From the NCBI GenBank assembly GCA_023238725.1, contig CM041546.1:17065492-17129491 (forward strand): 64,000 bases of DNA. Direction: 5' to 3'. The stretch is from Scortum barcoo (Eukaryota; Chordata; Actinopteri; Centrarchiformes; Terapontidae). Below the pieces are notes generated by a model that saw only the letters and a list, made by a program, of their open reading frames with translations, searched no databases and was not told the origin of the DNA. Position numbers and translations under genes: made by a program. Position 1 is the stretch's first letter, and every line of letters begins with the position of its first letter. Shown here one piece after another: positions 25,037-38,200 of this stretch.

Positions 25037-26077
25037 ATGGTCCGCAGAGAGCTTCCAAAGCATCAGAGGGATCTCATTGTTCAAAGATATCAGTCAGGAG
25101 AAGGGTACAAAAGAATTTCCAAGGAATTAAATATACCATGAAACACAGTGAAGACAGTCATCATCAAGTGGAGAAAATATGGCACAACAGGTGACATTAC
25201 CAAGAACAGGACGTCCGTCCAAAATTGATGATAAAACGAGGAGAAAACTGGTCAGGGAGGCTGCCAAGAGGCCGACAGCAACACTTGAAGGAGTTGCAGG
25301 AATTTCTGGCAAGTACTGGCTGTGTAGTACATGTGACAACAATCTCCTGTCTTCTTCATATGTCTGGGCTATGGGGAAGGGTGGCAAGATGGAAGCCTTA
25401 TCTCTCAAAGAAAAACATCCAAGCCCTGCTTCATTTTGAAAAAAATGAACCAGGGCATTTTGAAAAAAGACATTTGAAATCTCCCAAACGCATGTGGGAA
25501 AATGTGTTGTGGTCCGATGAAACCAAGGTTGAACTTTTTGGCCATAATTACAAAAGGTATATTTGGCACAAAAACAACACTGCTCATCACCAAAAGAACA
25601 CCATACCTACAGTGAAGCATGGTAGGTGGCAGCATCATGCTTTGGGGCTGTTTTTCTTCAGCTGGAACTAGGGACCTTAGTCAGGGTGGAGGGAATTATG
25701 AACAGTTCCAAATACCAGTCAGTGTTGGCACAAAACCTTCCAACTTCTGAAGATGAAGAGGAACTTCATCTTTCAGCACGACAATGACCCAAAGCACACA
25801 TCCAAATCAACTAAAGAAAGGCTTCACCCAGAATAAGATTGAGGTTTTGGAATGGCCCAGCCAGAGTCCAGACCTGAATCCGATTGAACATCTGTGGGGT
25901 GATCTGAAGAGGGCTGTGCATAGGAGATGTCCCTCGCAATCTGTCAGATTTGGAGCAGTTTTGCAAAGAAGAGTGGGCAGAATATTGTCCACATTAAGAT
26001 GTGCCACGCTGATAGACTCTTACCCAAAAAGACTGAGTGCTGTAATTAAAGCCAAAGGTGCTGCAACAAAGTATTAG
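25037..26077 (+). pseudogene. Tc1-like transposase, broken
   Basis: The ATG at 25037 opens MVRRELPKHQRDLIVQRYQS, the N-terminal paired-like DNA-binding domain. It stops at an in-frame TGA (25139-25141, codon 35). The coding sense then continues in two other frames before returning to the first: PRTGRPSKIDDKTRRKLVRE from about 25200, LKELQ from about 25280 and the last part after about 25829. The catalytic DDE parts are recognisable: WSDETKVELFGHN, FQHDNDPKHTS and LNPIEHLWGDLKR. At least three frameshifts plus the stop rule out a functional protein. The frame ends at TAG 26075-26077. Confidence 0.93.
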
Positions 26078-26152
26078 TTTAAGGGTGTGCATATTTATGC
26101 AACCAGGTTATTTTAAGTCTTTATTTTTTATTTTTCCCCTGTAAAGGTTTCT

Positions 26153-26300
26153 GTTTTTCAATTGCATTGTTCAGGGTTATAGGTCACATTAAAGGTGGAA
26201 AAAGTTGTGAAATTATTTATCTTGGTGTCATTTTTTTACATCACAAAACCTGGCATTTGACACATTTGAACAGGGGTGTGTAGACTTTTTATATCCACTG
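26153..26300 (-). repeat. right terminal inverted repeat of the Tc1-like element
   Basis: It is the reverse complement of 24634-24773. It carries nine extra bases making a short direct duplication around TTTGACACATTTGA. Confidence 0.92.
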
Positions 26301-27616
26301 TACAGTATACTGTACACACAAAAGTAATCGCACATACCTGTATGTATATAAATGGGAAACACTTGCATGTGCATATAGTGAACTCTCCACTCCCCAATAC
26401 GAACACACAGACACACACTCACATTTGTCTATTGGACCATTTGCTTAACCCATCTTCATTTTGCAAAGTATGTGTGCACCACACAGCCTGGTGCCTGTGG
26501 TATCTTCATATTCGCAGCAGCCCAGTCAATGTTAGACCCTTCACTGTGGGAAAGCCATGAAGGGAAACAGATTGTTTGTTGACATATTACTAATGCCAGT
26601 TTCTATGTCATTATGTTCAAGCTTTTGAGAGTGCTGCGCTCCCAAGGCTGTACAATTGCTTGTGGTTTATGGCCTACCCCACATTTCTGCTTGATGTTTC
26701 ACTTCAACTTGTTCTCAGCAGTCATAAATACCAGTGAGGGCTTGTATTTTTAGTTCACGTCTGCGGGATAGTTCAAGCTCAATTGTAAAACCTCTTTCTA
26801 TCACCGTGTGTGTTTGTGTGTGTGGATAGGAGTGGTTGTTTTCATGAAAGGGACTGTGGGCATCCTTTGGGATACGTGTGGTTCCAGGATGTATATTATA
26901 GAGGTGCTGGGCTCACATGGGAGGGGGGCCATGTGGACTTATTTGGCACTTGATTGGCAGGTTGAGTCCCAGGAGGGTGACAATTGGCCAAAGGGAGAGA
27001 CTGGCAGGGGGACTGAGGGTAAAAATATTGTCTGTTTTCATAGTCAGACATTTTAAAAAAATCTCACAGCTTGTCGTTTTTCCTTCTGTGATGGCTTGTT
27101 TCTAAATGAACTGATTGACCCCCATGCGCACACAGCCATGCAGAAAGAAAGGAAATCGATGTCCCCCTCTTTCTGCAAGAAAAACAGCGTCAGTCCTCAG
27201 AAGTCTGTTTGTGCCATTAGCTCTGCATCATCATGAGACTTTTGCAGCTAAAAAAGGAATGAATTGATGACACACTTGCACAATTTTAGAGCGGGGCCTT
27301 GAGCAGGGTCATTGGACTTACACAAGTGACTCTTTAATTGTGAAGCCAAACATGTTTTTTTTTTTTTTTTTTTTTTCCAGAGAACTTGATAACCGATAGG
27401 GCCATCTCTTCCAGTGAGAAACATGAAATAATGTCCTTTAATGATGACATTAGATAAAACACATTGGTCCCCGCGTAAAAGCTTGAATGAGCACAAGATC
27501 TGACATAGCTAAACAGCACACAGACAGAAACACACAGTGGACAATATAAGCACTTTGTTTTTGTATGTTTCTCTCAAACTACTCTGACAATTATTAATTA
27601 AATATAATTGTTTATA

Positions 27617-27653
27617 GATTCATTTATAGAATGTACCATTCTATAAATGAATC
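27617..27653. repeat. perfect inverted repeat (17-bp arms, 3-base loop)
   Basis: The arm GATTCATTTATAGAATG is followed by TAC and its exact reverse complement. The arms are AT-rich. It could be the core of a small palindromic element or a transcribed hairpin; nothing around it decides. Confidence 0.9.
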
Positions 27654-30600
27654 CTATTCTGTCTGTGGTGAATATGAATGGGACGATATCTTCCTAACTA
27701 GCTGTCCTACCATGCTTTGACCTATGACCAACCCAATGAATAGTGGCCTTTACAATCAAAATAAAAATGATAGTAACAGGAGCTTTGTACTGTATGTTAC
27801 TATATGATACTATGGGGCTAATATGATGCTGTGGTGCAGCAGTGACTACAATGTTTTAATACTTTTTTGACAATATTTACTGCTAATTTATTAGGGTTTA
27901 AATCATGGGAATTGAAGGAAGTAAAAAAAAAACATTAAAAATACATAAAAAGGGATTATCAGGACAAAAGTTGTAAATGGATTAAAAAAAAACTTGCAGT
28001 TGCAACTTTTGGATTAGGTTGGGGGTTTTATTGGTACAAATGTTTAGCAGATGTGTTACAAATGTGCTAACACCTCATTTATGATAAATTGGTGAAACAT
28101 GTGAAGGGCAGTTTAACATTCAGAAACGGTTTTTGAAGCGTTTAAGTATCATTTTCTAACATCAACAAATCATTCCCACATTTATAAAGACACGGGAGGC
28201 TTCTAAACTGTTGTGACTCATTTTTCCTTCTCCTCTCTGTCAAAAGCGTCACCAGACTCTCTGTCCGGTGAGGGCCAGAAACAGTTAAGTATCTGAAACA
28301 GGCTGCAATTGCAGTCTTGTAAGCTGGCCCAAATTGTTTGTGTGTAAACCAAATTGGTACCTCTGAAAAGCCCTGCGGCACCTCTGCTGCAGCTTGGAGC
28401 TTCCACCCTCAACATGTGTGGTGCTCAACAGTGGGGGCGGGAGGGCGAGGGCTTGTAGAAAGTGATGTTTTGTGTAAATCTACAGGAGTTTCTGATGTCT
28501 CTGGTGACTTGATTTGTGGGAGAGCGATTTCTACCTCCTGACCTGAGGATTCGGTCAGCAGCGTCAACATATTGATGAAAGTTATGTAGAGAAAATAAAT
28601 TTGGGTGTAGCTGTGCATCAGGTTAATGATGAACTCCCTGTGTGATCTGATGATACATGATGTTGTTTAGTTAAAGACACAGGATGCCAAAGGCCATCGG
28701 AGAAATCTGAGCTCTTCTCCATTTTTCTTTTTGTCCCTGTTTTCCTTGCTTGGCCAGTTGTTACACTGCTAGATTTGTCATTCTGAATCTATTTTTCTTA
28801 AGAATCCATCCATCAGAGTGTTTGGAAAGTGTGTGTTTTGTAATGCTGCAGCCAACAAAGAGGCAACGCAGGACTGGAGGCCAGGTCGAGGGTGGTGGCT
28901 GGGCTGCGGCGGCCAACCAACGACATTGTCATTTTGACAGTCAACAGCTGCTCTCTCTTTTCCTCTGCATCGCTGTCTCTCTATTGTATCACTCTGTATA
29001 TACGTGTGTGTGTCTGTGTGCGTGTGGGAGAGACAAGCAAACTGGCTCCAGCTTGCTCTGGGACTGATGCCTTTATCAAACCATAATCACTACTGTTGCT
29101 GTTTTTAGTGTCAGCCTCAAATTTGATACTGTGTAAGTGTTAGTGGCCCGTGGTTATGCCCCATAATATTCTCCACTTTTTTCTGAAAAACAGCTGTAGT
29201 CCTTGAAACATGCTGGATGCAGTTTTCCTGCTCTGGCGGCTCAGTTGCTTTTCATTTCAGTGACGTCCAACGGAGCCACTGAAAAGTGTCATGTGTCATA
29301 AGGAATGTAAAAAGAAAAAAGAAGTTCTGAATACTTTTTTAGTTCAAATGTGTTGTATCAGTACCTCCGGTCAGTACCTCATGCAACAACACAGCTCTGT
29401 CATCTCTTTTTGACACAATGCGTATGAAGTGTTTTATATTCTTGCTGTTTTTTATTCATGACTGAAAAAGTGTAACTAAAGCAATCTTACTCCAGTGTTT
29501 TGCTCCACATCTGAAAATGGAAACCAGTGTTTCAGTGACCGCGCGTCGCCAAAGGAGATTCACCAATTTTTTGAAGGAAGCCATAAACACAGTGCAACAT
29601 TGTTCATACTTATTTTGGGATCCCTGTAAAAGAAAGCCCATCATTATGCCTGGTGTGTAAACACATAGGGATTTTTGGTGTTCCTAGGAGTGGAGTTGCT
29701 GGCAGAAGTGGCCAGAGGTGGAAATAATTATTCATTATCTGGGACTGCTGTGGACTATTTTTCTATTTATCTCTATCTATCTATCTTTCTGCGCTCTAGG
29801 CGGACTGACAGTGAATGAATGTGGCTGGCTGTTAATAAGCCTGTTGTTTGGGACTTAATCCGAGCTTATTGAGGAATCCACTGGAGGGCTCTACCACTGT
29901 ATCCTGCATATCCAACACTTCAAGGCTGTCGAGGGAAGTTGGTCACATAGTTTCCACGTAGTGCATACTTGCATGAACACAAAGAGCTATTCTTAAATAT
30001 GCAAAGGAAGACGGGTTCATAAAAGAGCCGTTTCAGTTGTGGCCTCCTGTGCAGTCTCTTTGTAATGTTTTTCAGATGTGTACAGCTTCAGCAATAGAAA
30101 CATTGTTTAAGTGGAACCCCAGTCCTCTTTAGAGTCAAAATATGCACTTATGTAATGTTTTCAAGTTGCATTTATGTTTCACCACATTTAACAAGACTAA
30201 GCTTGGATTCAAACTAAAACCAGCCCTGCACGCGTGTACCAGCGAGACTGGACTGAAACACAGTCCAGGAGGTCCAGTGACAGGTTAAAGCATTTAAAAA
30301 AGATGTTTCTCCAGTAACCACAAATGTCAACTGTGGTGGCACTAAAGGAAGAGTCTGGGGATCATCAGTCAGTAAGAGTCATCTTTTGAGGAACATGACA
30401 GTCCATCCGATGGTTGTGAAATGATGACACAGTGAAACGAACAACAAATATTGCTTCTTTTTGCTAGCATGGCTGAAATATGACAAACGTGTGCAATAGC
30501 AGAAAAGGCTTACATTCCTATATTGTCAATGCTGCAAGTAAGTAATAATTGAGAGGAGCATGAGACGGCAAACGTTCAGTGATTATCTTCTTATGCACTA

Positions 30601-33600
30601 ACACATTCTTTCATGACAGTGAAAACCTGACACTGTCTCCTATTTTGCCATTTCTTTTTAATAGATGAAACCTCAGTCTTTTTAATAGCTTGACACCAGG
30701 ATCATCATCATGATGAGCTGAGCAGGAGGAATGTAAGAGGCTCAGCTTAAGTGTTTGGATACTCATGGCTTTTGGCAACTCGCTGTCATGAACTGAGGCG
30801 AAGGAGTGCGGGAGTTGGAGAGGAGGTAGGGAGGAAGGGAAACCATAGACCCGAGGAGGCAGAGAGAGAGACACGACCGGTGGGTTACCCTAACCCACAA
30901 CGTTAAGGTGTTTATTTAATCTCACCCCTTATCTTCTCCTCAGTTTTCCCTCCATTTCTCCTCCACTCGTTTAATCTCTGTCAAACCCTTCACATAGAGT
31001 GAGACGGAGTGGCGTGGGGTCGAGGGTGAACACTAAGGCCTTATGCTAGCCCTTATGGTGATCGGACCGCTGCCTGCTCTATGTGCTGCCTCTGTGAGAC
31101 CCTGGACCATTTCCTGCCCCAGGCTTCCCGCCTAATACCAAACAGACCGCTCCTTCAGTCTCCGCTCTGTTCAGTACACTGCAAGGGTGTGCCGGAAGTC
31201 AGGTGTTACACCCTTTTTCCTTAACACGTTTCCAAAAGCTTAGATATTTTACAATATAATAGTGTCACACTAGTGTGCAAAGGTTGGAAAAGTAATCAAG
31301 AAATAGAGTAACAACTATGGGATGTTTCAACAGCTCCACAAAGGAGCAATGCTTTGCCAGCGGTAATGTGACGGTGGTTATAAATGTGTGGGATTAAACT
31401 CTTTGTTGGATGAAATGATGTGAATCCCAAGAAAAAAATTTCAGAGTGGTATATGCAAGGAGTGATATTGTGACCAATTAGCACGAGCGTTTTTGTAGTT
31501 AGTTTGCAAGCTGCAGTAGGTCATCAACAAGCCTTATGAGTAGTCCCTAAGCTTTAAATATTTCCAAAGGATGTGCTAATGAATGACACTGTGCAATTCG
31601 TGGTGTGACCAGTGTTTTTTTTAGGACAATGTCTATGCTGATGTTGAATTTTCACTTCTTTGAACATCACAATAAGAACTGAATTCACTCCCCATGTGGG
31701 CTATAAGGTTCATACCACAGTGCTTTCATATCAGTATTTCCAAATCTGTGCAAATAGACAAAAACTTTCAGCATGGACACTTAATAACTACATTTATTCA
31801 CATTTACCCTTTAATCTTGCCATTAAGGAGGATGTAGGTGTGTCAAAAACTGCAGCAAGGGTCACTCCGAGTCAATAGGTTCAGTATACATCACATTCTT
31901 ACATGTCTCAATGTGCATGAGATTTATCATTTATGCATGCAGAGGGAGTGGAAAATCACAGCAGGAAGGAGATCAGAGTTATGATCACAAAACAAGCCCA
32001 GTGCACAGGAGCTCCCTACTCTGGGATCCCATCTGTCCCATAAAGAAGCTACTGCTGGCAGATGCTTCTGGTGCGCTCTTTTATGGGGGGCACCAGGGGC
32101 CAGAGACAGAGACATGTGTTTTCATGTACTGGAAAGAGGGTGCGGAGAGTACCTGAAGGTAAAGACCTAGACTACATCCAGAACCCACAACCCATAGACG
32201 GGTTTGCCAAGGAAGTTTTAATGAGCAGTCTGTGAATGCCAAAGTGTTTGTACCTTGACAAGCTCGACGACAACCTCCATTAACAATGACAAGGAAACAG
32301 TTTTTCTTTCCTCTCTCCTTTGTGTTCTCTCATTCCATCTATTTTTTTCATTGACACTGTCACTTGACGCAAGCTAAAGTGCTTAGCAACACATGTTTAC
32401 AGTTTGATATTTGAGCATGTTTTTGATTCAGGAAAGAACAATGCTAGTTCTTTCAGGGCGCCCTCCTGGGATATTAGTTTCAGTGTACCGATGAGTCATT
32501 TATGGGTGGTGTTTTCTTCTTTTTTTTTCCTCTGAGGTCGCACAAGGAAGACAAGGCTTTAATTATTATTCTTACATGTCAATTATCAGATTATTGGATT
32601 TCTTGAGAAAGAAAATAATCTCTGCTTTCCTCTTGGGTTTGCACTTTGGAAATGTTATCTGAAGCGCAAATAATTTAAGTGTTTCCTTTATCTCGATTTT
32701 CTTTGCTTTGTGATCTGCCCTTAGCCGGCGAACTCAGCCGTACATTAGAGGTTTCCATGCGCCATTCATTCACGCAGCCTCCCCACAGTGCAGATCACCA
32801 ACAAAGGCTCTGTGTGGCAACCTTTGGAAAATGGGTGGGTGAGGCGACTCTCTCATGAAGCGCACTGCAAATATTAATCTAGGTTTAAAGACCACAGTTG
32901 GCTTTTGTTTGGATGAAACCCACAGCATGTCACCTCGCTTCACCCTGGCAGCGAGCTTTGTGAACGAGTACTATCTTGTTTAAATCTCCCCAACCCCTTA
33001 CCCCGCCTCTGTCTCCATGCACTCATGCACACCTTCAGTGCTTGTTTCATCCTTTCCCACCTGCAGACAGACCCTCCCCGGTCATCAGCCACATACCACT
33101 CCCTGTTTCCGCCCCCGCCAAAGCTTATCATGATATAGTGTGTATTTACATTGAACGCCACACTGGCATGCACATGTTTGTCTGACATGATCCGGGAAAA
33201 GTCTGCCTCGATAGCCGAAGGTGCCCTGTAATTAGACCGCTCTCATTTCTCTTCAAGTCTCCTTTTCACCTCCTCTCCCTCGCTTGCATGTTCTTTCTTC
33301 TCTCCTGATTTCTTCCTCCCTTTGCCTGTCTCCATTCCCCTACCACTAACTCATCCACCCTCCACAGACCAACCCAGCACTGGAGTATAAATCAGCCCCA
33401 GGGACAGGTGGACATCTGCCAGCCATGAGGAGATCCAGGCAGGAATGTGATCACTGATGCAGCTCAGAGAAACATTTAAATCCTGGCACTAAAGGGACTC
33501 AGCTCTTCCCGAAACCCCTGCTCCCAGCCCCTACACCTCCTCTTCATCGATGGAGCTGACGGGGAGAGATACTGGAGAAATGCCTTCTGCCTTTCCCTTT

Positions 33601-34861
33601 TTTTTTTGTTTGCATCCAGGATTTTTTTTTACGAGGGGGAAAGGAAAAAGCTGATATTTGAGAAAGAGGCAGTGGGAGGATAACTGATTTGGAGAGATGA
33701 GTCTGAAAGACCAGTGGGCGCAATGTGCAACTAATTTCAACTAAAGTGAATCTATCATCATGATTTTTGTAGCCCCCGATATGCAGGCTGCTCAGGTTAG
33801 CGAGCGAGTTAATGAGTGAAATATGTGGGCTGGAGACCAAGATGTTCTTTCAGGTCCCTGCAGGGTGTAGCACAATAACAGCTCTGCACAAATATTGACC
33901 CTTTGTAAGAATAAAATGAACGCTTGATTTCACTGCTTTCAGCCTTTCTTCCCCATTTCCCCCTGAATAGTAGGGGCATTGCTGATAACAAAATGTCACC
34001 ATGCCCTCTTGAGCGTATGGCTTTAATAAGATTCGGTCAAGGTGGAGCTTGGTGGCCATGAAGATTTACAACTTATTCCACCCGGGGATGGCATACGGCT
34101 CTTACAGCTGAAGAAATGTTGGTACTTAACACATAGAAAACATAAAACAACGTTTTTGTTAGCGTTGCCTCAGATGTGATGAGGATCATTGACGCAATCT
34201 ACCAGGTTATTTTTTTCACGTAGCTTGCAGATGTTAGCAATTAGTATTTCAACTCCTTCGGCATGGGAGTTGACATATTATTGTGATTATATGTTTGCCA
34301 TGTTTTGTGTGAGGCTGCTTTCACCAAAAGCATATAGCCTTCTCATTAAAGCTGCACACTGCAGTTCTGGGAGGAACGTGACTCCAGTTAATAAGTTGCA
34401 AATGCTCTTAACATCTCTGAGCTGACGTTCAAAATGTAAAGCGACATAAAGCTGCAGCGGTTCTTCATCACATTGTAAGCATCGTGGCAGCACAAGACAG
34501 CCACTGAGATATATGTAACTGCACAACTGCCACTTCAGACATGCTTTTATGACACTTTGTCAGCACATTGTAGTTCAAATTGCACAAACACGCTCAAGAG
34601 ACTGGAAATTGAAAAAGTGCAGTATATAGTATCATCACCACTCTCTGCAACATAACAAGCAAGCCACTTTCCCAAAATGTCAAACTAACCCATTAAAAAA
34701 ACACACACAGACACACATTATCTATACATACACAGTTTTGTTTCTTTGTTGTTGTTGTTATTGTTGTTGTTTTCCTCTCTCACTGGACTGTACATGGAAA
34801 AACTTGAGTTAATTCACTTGGAGCTGCTTTCTGTTTCATTAACAACAGAGGGCAACCAGCA

Positions 34862-34863
<2 letters not shown>

Positions 34864-34898
<35 letters not shown>
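34864..34898 (+). repeat. (CA)n microsatellite
   Basis: About 17 perfect CA units. Confidence 0.93.
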
Positions 34899-34899
<1 letters not shown>

Positions 34900-35019
34900 C
34901 ACACAAAACCACTGCTTTCCTCCCTCCCATTTTTCCCGGGCTTGCCCTTTTTAGGCTGTTCCTCTTTTTTTTTTTTCCATCAGAAAAGGGGGGATAGTAT
35001 GACAGCTTTTCCTGCCTCT

Positions 35020-35280
35020 CGTGGATTGGAGCCGGGAGAGAGAAAACTCTGTTGCTCACTTCGTCTCCAACTTTGAGAGGAAGTTACCACCTCTTCCCCA
35101 GACTCTGCACACACTCACACACACACACACACACACATGCTCTTCAGGACTTGACCACAGCAGCAACAGGGAACAACTGAGACAGTCAGGACTGCTTGTA
35201 ATGCTGTGTGTGTGAAAGACGGCTGAAATTTGCAGTTTGCCCGAAGCTCTCTGCGTGGACTTTCTTGTCATCACACACCG
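35020..35280 (+). other. candidate distal non-coding first exon (EVA1B?)
   Basis: A near-consensus donor CCG|GTAAGTTTG sits at 35281 on the + strand. It is preceded by a less AT-rich stretch without a long open frame. The next + strand gene is EVA1B, 11.6 kb on, whose coding exon has a 5' acceptor and therefore needs at least one upstream exon. The left edge is a guess. It could equally be a chance donor or belong to a non-coding transcript. Confidence 0.25.
35116..35137 (+). repeat. (CA)n microsatellite
   Basis: About 11 CA units, directly upstream of a strong splice donor at 35281. Confidence 0.9.
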
Positions 35281-38200
35281 GTAAGTTTGAACCTTTATTT
35301 CAGTGTATGTGCAGTAGGCTACCATAGAAACCCCAGAGAAGCCCATCTCTTCAGCCACAGTGCTTTTACAGTGGATGATCGTCTACAGTTTTTTTGATGT
35401 TCTGCATCTTCATCCCTGCGTGTGGGCTAAAACATCAGTTTGGCAAGTTTCTTTAGAGGTGAGTGTGTTTAGAGAAACATCCACGTGTTAAAAATGTTTG
35501 ATATCTGGTTTCCATCACAACAGCTCGAGTAAGATTTTAACTTCACGTGAAACAATCATCTGTTGTGCGACTGTTCTTCATATCTTCATACTGTGGTTAA
35601 ATAGGACTGAGAAGTGAATGAGTAAGCACTGATAAAGCCCTGTTACGCACATTGATGACTTTTTTTCTATGACAGTAATAACTTAATATCCTCTTACAGT
35701 ATTTTTTTTTCATTATCTAATCCAAACATCCACATCCATCCAAGCAGTGTCAGTGTTTTCAGAGCGGCCAAAGAGCGCCTGTAGTTGAGACAGGGCAGGA
35801 GAGCTTTCCTGTGCAGCTGCACATTATTGGCTGACCTTGTGATGATTAATCAGTTGTCCCCTTGCTAAAATAAAAGCAAACATCCCGTCACTTTTTTTTT
35901 TTTTTTTTTTTTGAGGCCACAAAGAGCTGAATCAGAGACCACTGAGGTGAGAGACCGGGTCTCAAAATGAGGCATGGGAAGTGTACACATGGTGCATATT
36001 TTGTTTTCAGCTGTTCCCATTTTTTTACATGAGCTCTTAGAAACATTCATGCAGAACAGCAGTTGACCATATGCTACAGCTCTCATCTCTCTCTCTCTCT
36101 CTCCACTGGACGTTCGTGGTTAGCACCTCTTATCAGGGAGAGAGCGAGGTGAGGGAGGAGGGAGGTGATGGATGGAGGCTGCGTTGTGGCTATGTTGCTC
36201 TCAGGGGTCTCCTTTAATTTACACTATCTGAGTGGGCTGGCAGCGCTTCAGCTGTGCCTCCTCCAGTCAATCAGATAACCTTGCATAGGATGAGTGAGAA
36301 TGCTTAGTTAAGTAACCCCTTCAAGGCCGAGGAAGAGTTGACTCCTGCGTGACCTCTCTCCGGGCTACTCATGCAAGCAGACTTTCCTTTTCCCCGAAAC
36401 CCCGCTGACTCACTTATCAGTCAGTCTGTCTTATCTGTCCCGAGGATGGTTGTTAACTTACTCTATTTACCCAGAGGTCAGAGGTCAGACTCTGATTTGA
36501 ACTCCTTGTCTAAACTCCCAGGGTACCAATGTGTTTACAGGGGAGATACAGAAGGTTTCAGCCTGCGACAAAGCTGAGATAAGTGAAGAAAAAGGAACCT
36601 CACGTAGTCAGCTTTACACAGTGATAAGAAACACAAACACAAACCCTTGTGAGAAAAAGGGTAAAAATGTGTTGCTATTCATAACTGTATTTCATTTTTA
36701 AAACAATAATGATGAATAAGAAATGGCAAAAGAATGTGATGATGCCTGGAGCAACTTCACAGACAATGAATTTGGCTGATTTAGCAATCTTGCAAATGAG
36801 CTTTATTCTATAGCAGCACTGTCTTTTCTTAAAGACAAAATGCATTGTTATCACTAAACAGTCCCAGTAGATGTTCTCCCAATCACATGCTCCTTTAATT
36901 TTCAGTTCCTTGTTTAGTGTATGGCTTAAAGAGAGCATTATTGTAGAAAAAAATGTAATTATCTCAGACTGTTGTAGACTGCAGTAATAACAACAAGGTA
37001 ATTTGCGCTTAAAGAGTAAGTTCAGCAATTTAGTCTCCACGTATATACATACAGTGTAATGTGTCCCTTGTGTCCTGGCATCACTTCCAGTCCAGTGTTG
37101 GTTGTTCAGGTTCTGTATCGTAACTTCGTGCAGAAACCTAGTGCAACATGAAATGTCAAACAGAGTAAATGGAAAAGCTTCAACATACATAAATCACAGA
37201 CTTTCGTTTCATGATTTCATGATGCAGCTCTGCTATCATGTTTACTGCTGCTCCGCTCACACTCTTTCAGGCTAGCTGAACGTGGTATTACTTTATTACA
37301 GTTCAGCTGGCCGCACTTACCTCAGTCACATTGACCTTAACTGACCTATGACAGTGACTGCCTTCTACTTGTGACCAAGGACCACGTCACAAGATGAGTT
37401 ATTGAGCTGAAAGAGAGAGAAAAAAAGGCATCACAAACTCATTGCATTGAGGTGCCTCATTAGGTATTAGTTTTACCTCACAATTTCCAAAATACACTCT
37501 ACACTTTCACTTTTAGTCACTGCAGCAGTTGGGTTTGATTATTGTCATGGCCATCAGATGGGAATGTTTATAGATAGCTATATATGCCATGTGCACTTTA
37601 ACAGTAGTTCTCTTTGAAGATGTGGTCCTGTTCATAAAGTCATTGATCAAATATGAATGGTGACATTATGAATGGATCTACATGATGATATAAATGACAG
37701 GAACCTATGTTCTGTCTGCCACAGCTCTAATCTCACTAACATTCGGAGGATGTTTTAGAGCAATAGAGAAAAGGGTTTAGAGTTTGATGAATGATGTTGC
37801 TCAAAAACTATGTTGAGCAAAGCTCCCATCAAGCACTGATGTCTTACAGGGCTCGGAGCTTATTGCCTTCCAGTGGGAGCTTCACTGGTCCAGACACTCC
37901 CTTGATTAGTGCTCGGGCAGATGTTTGACATGCTCAATCCAGTGGGTTAGCCTAAGATTACGCTCTTATCTCGGATACACACACATACATGCACATACAA
38001 GGAGGGGCACACAGACATCCAAAATACACACAAAAATGCACTTAAACATGCACAGAAGTGGAAGTATTTCATTCTGTTCAGTATGTGAACATTTGGTCAA
38101 ACAGGCTGCAACAGACTACAAGCTCCATGTATTTGTCATGTTGGCTGTTTTCCAATATATATATAGTATTATATTTAATATATATTTATAAAACTTCATA

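Larger units (their letters stand above)
24634..26300 (+). mobile_element. Tc1-like DNA transposon, full length but inactive
   Basis: The element is 1667 bp, bounded by inverted terminal repeats that start CAGTGGATATAAAAAGTC and flanked on both sides by TA (24632-24633 and 26301-26302), the target duplication of Tc1/mariner elements. The terminal repeats run about 140-150 bp each. The left copy lacks nine bases present in the right copy. Inside is a single transposase-derived frame on the + strand with stops and frameshifts. Both ends and the target duplication are intact, so insertion was recent enough to leave the boundaries readable. Confidence 0.95.
26303..34999. other. intergenic, no gene recognised
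   Basis: The stretch contains poly-T at about 27355-27376, a perfect hairpin at 27617-27653 (listed separately) and CA-rich runs up to 34898. Many small frames on both strands overlap. None has a family signature or supporting splice sites. Confidence 0.55.

Noticed and set aside
36675..37190. 171-codon minus-strand frame
   Set aside because: It is AT-rich, with no domain, no splice context and no recognisable composition. Length alone is compatible with chance.
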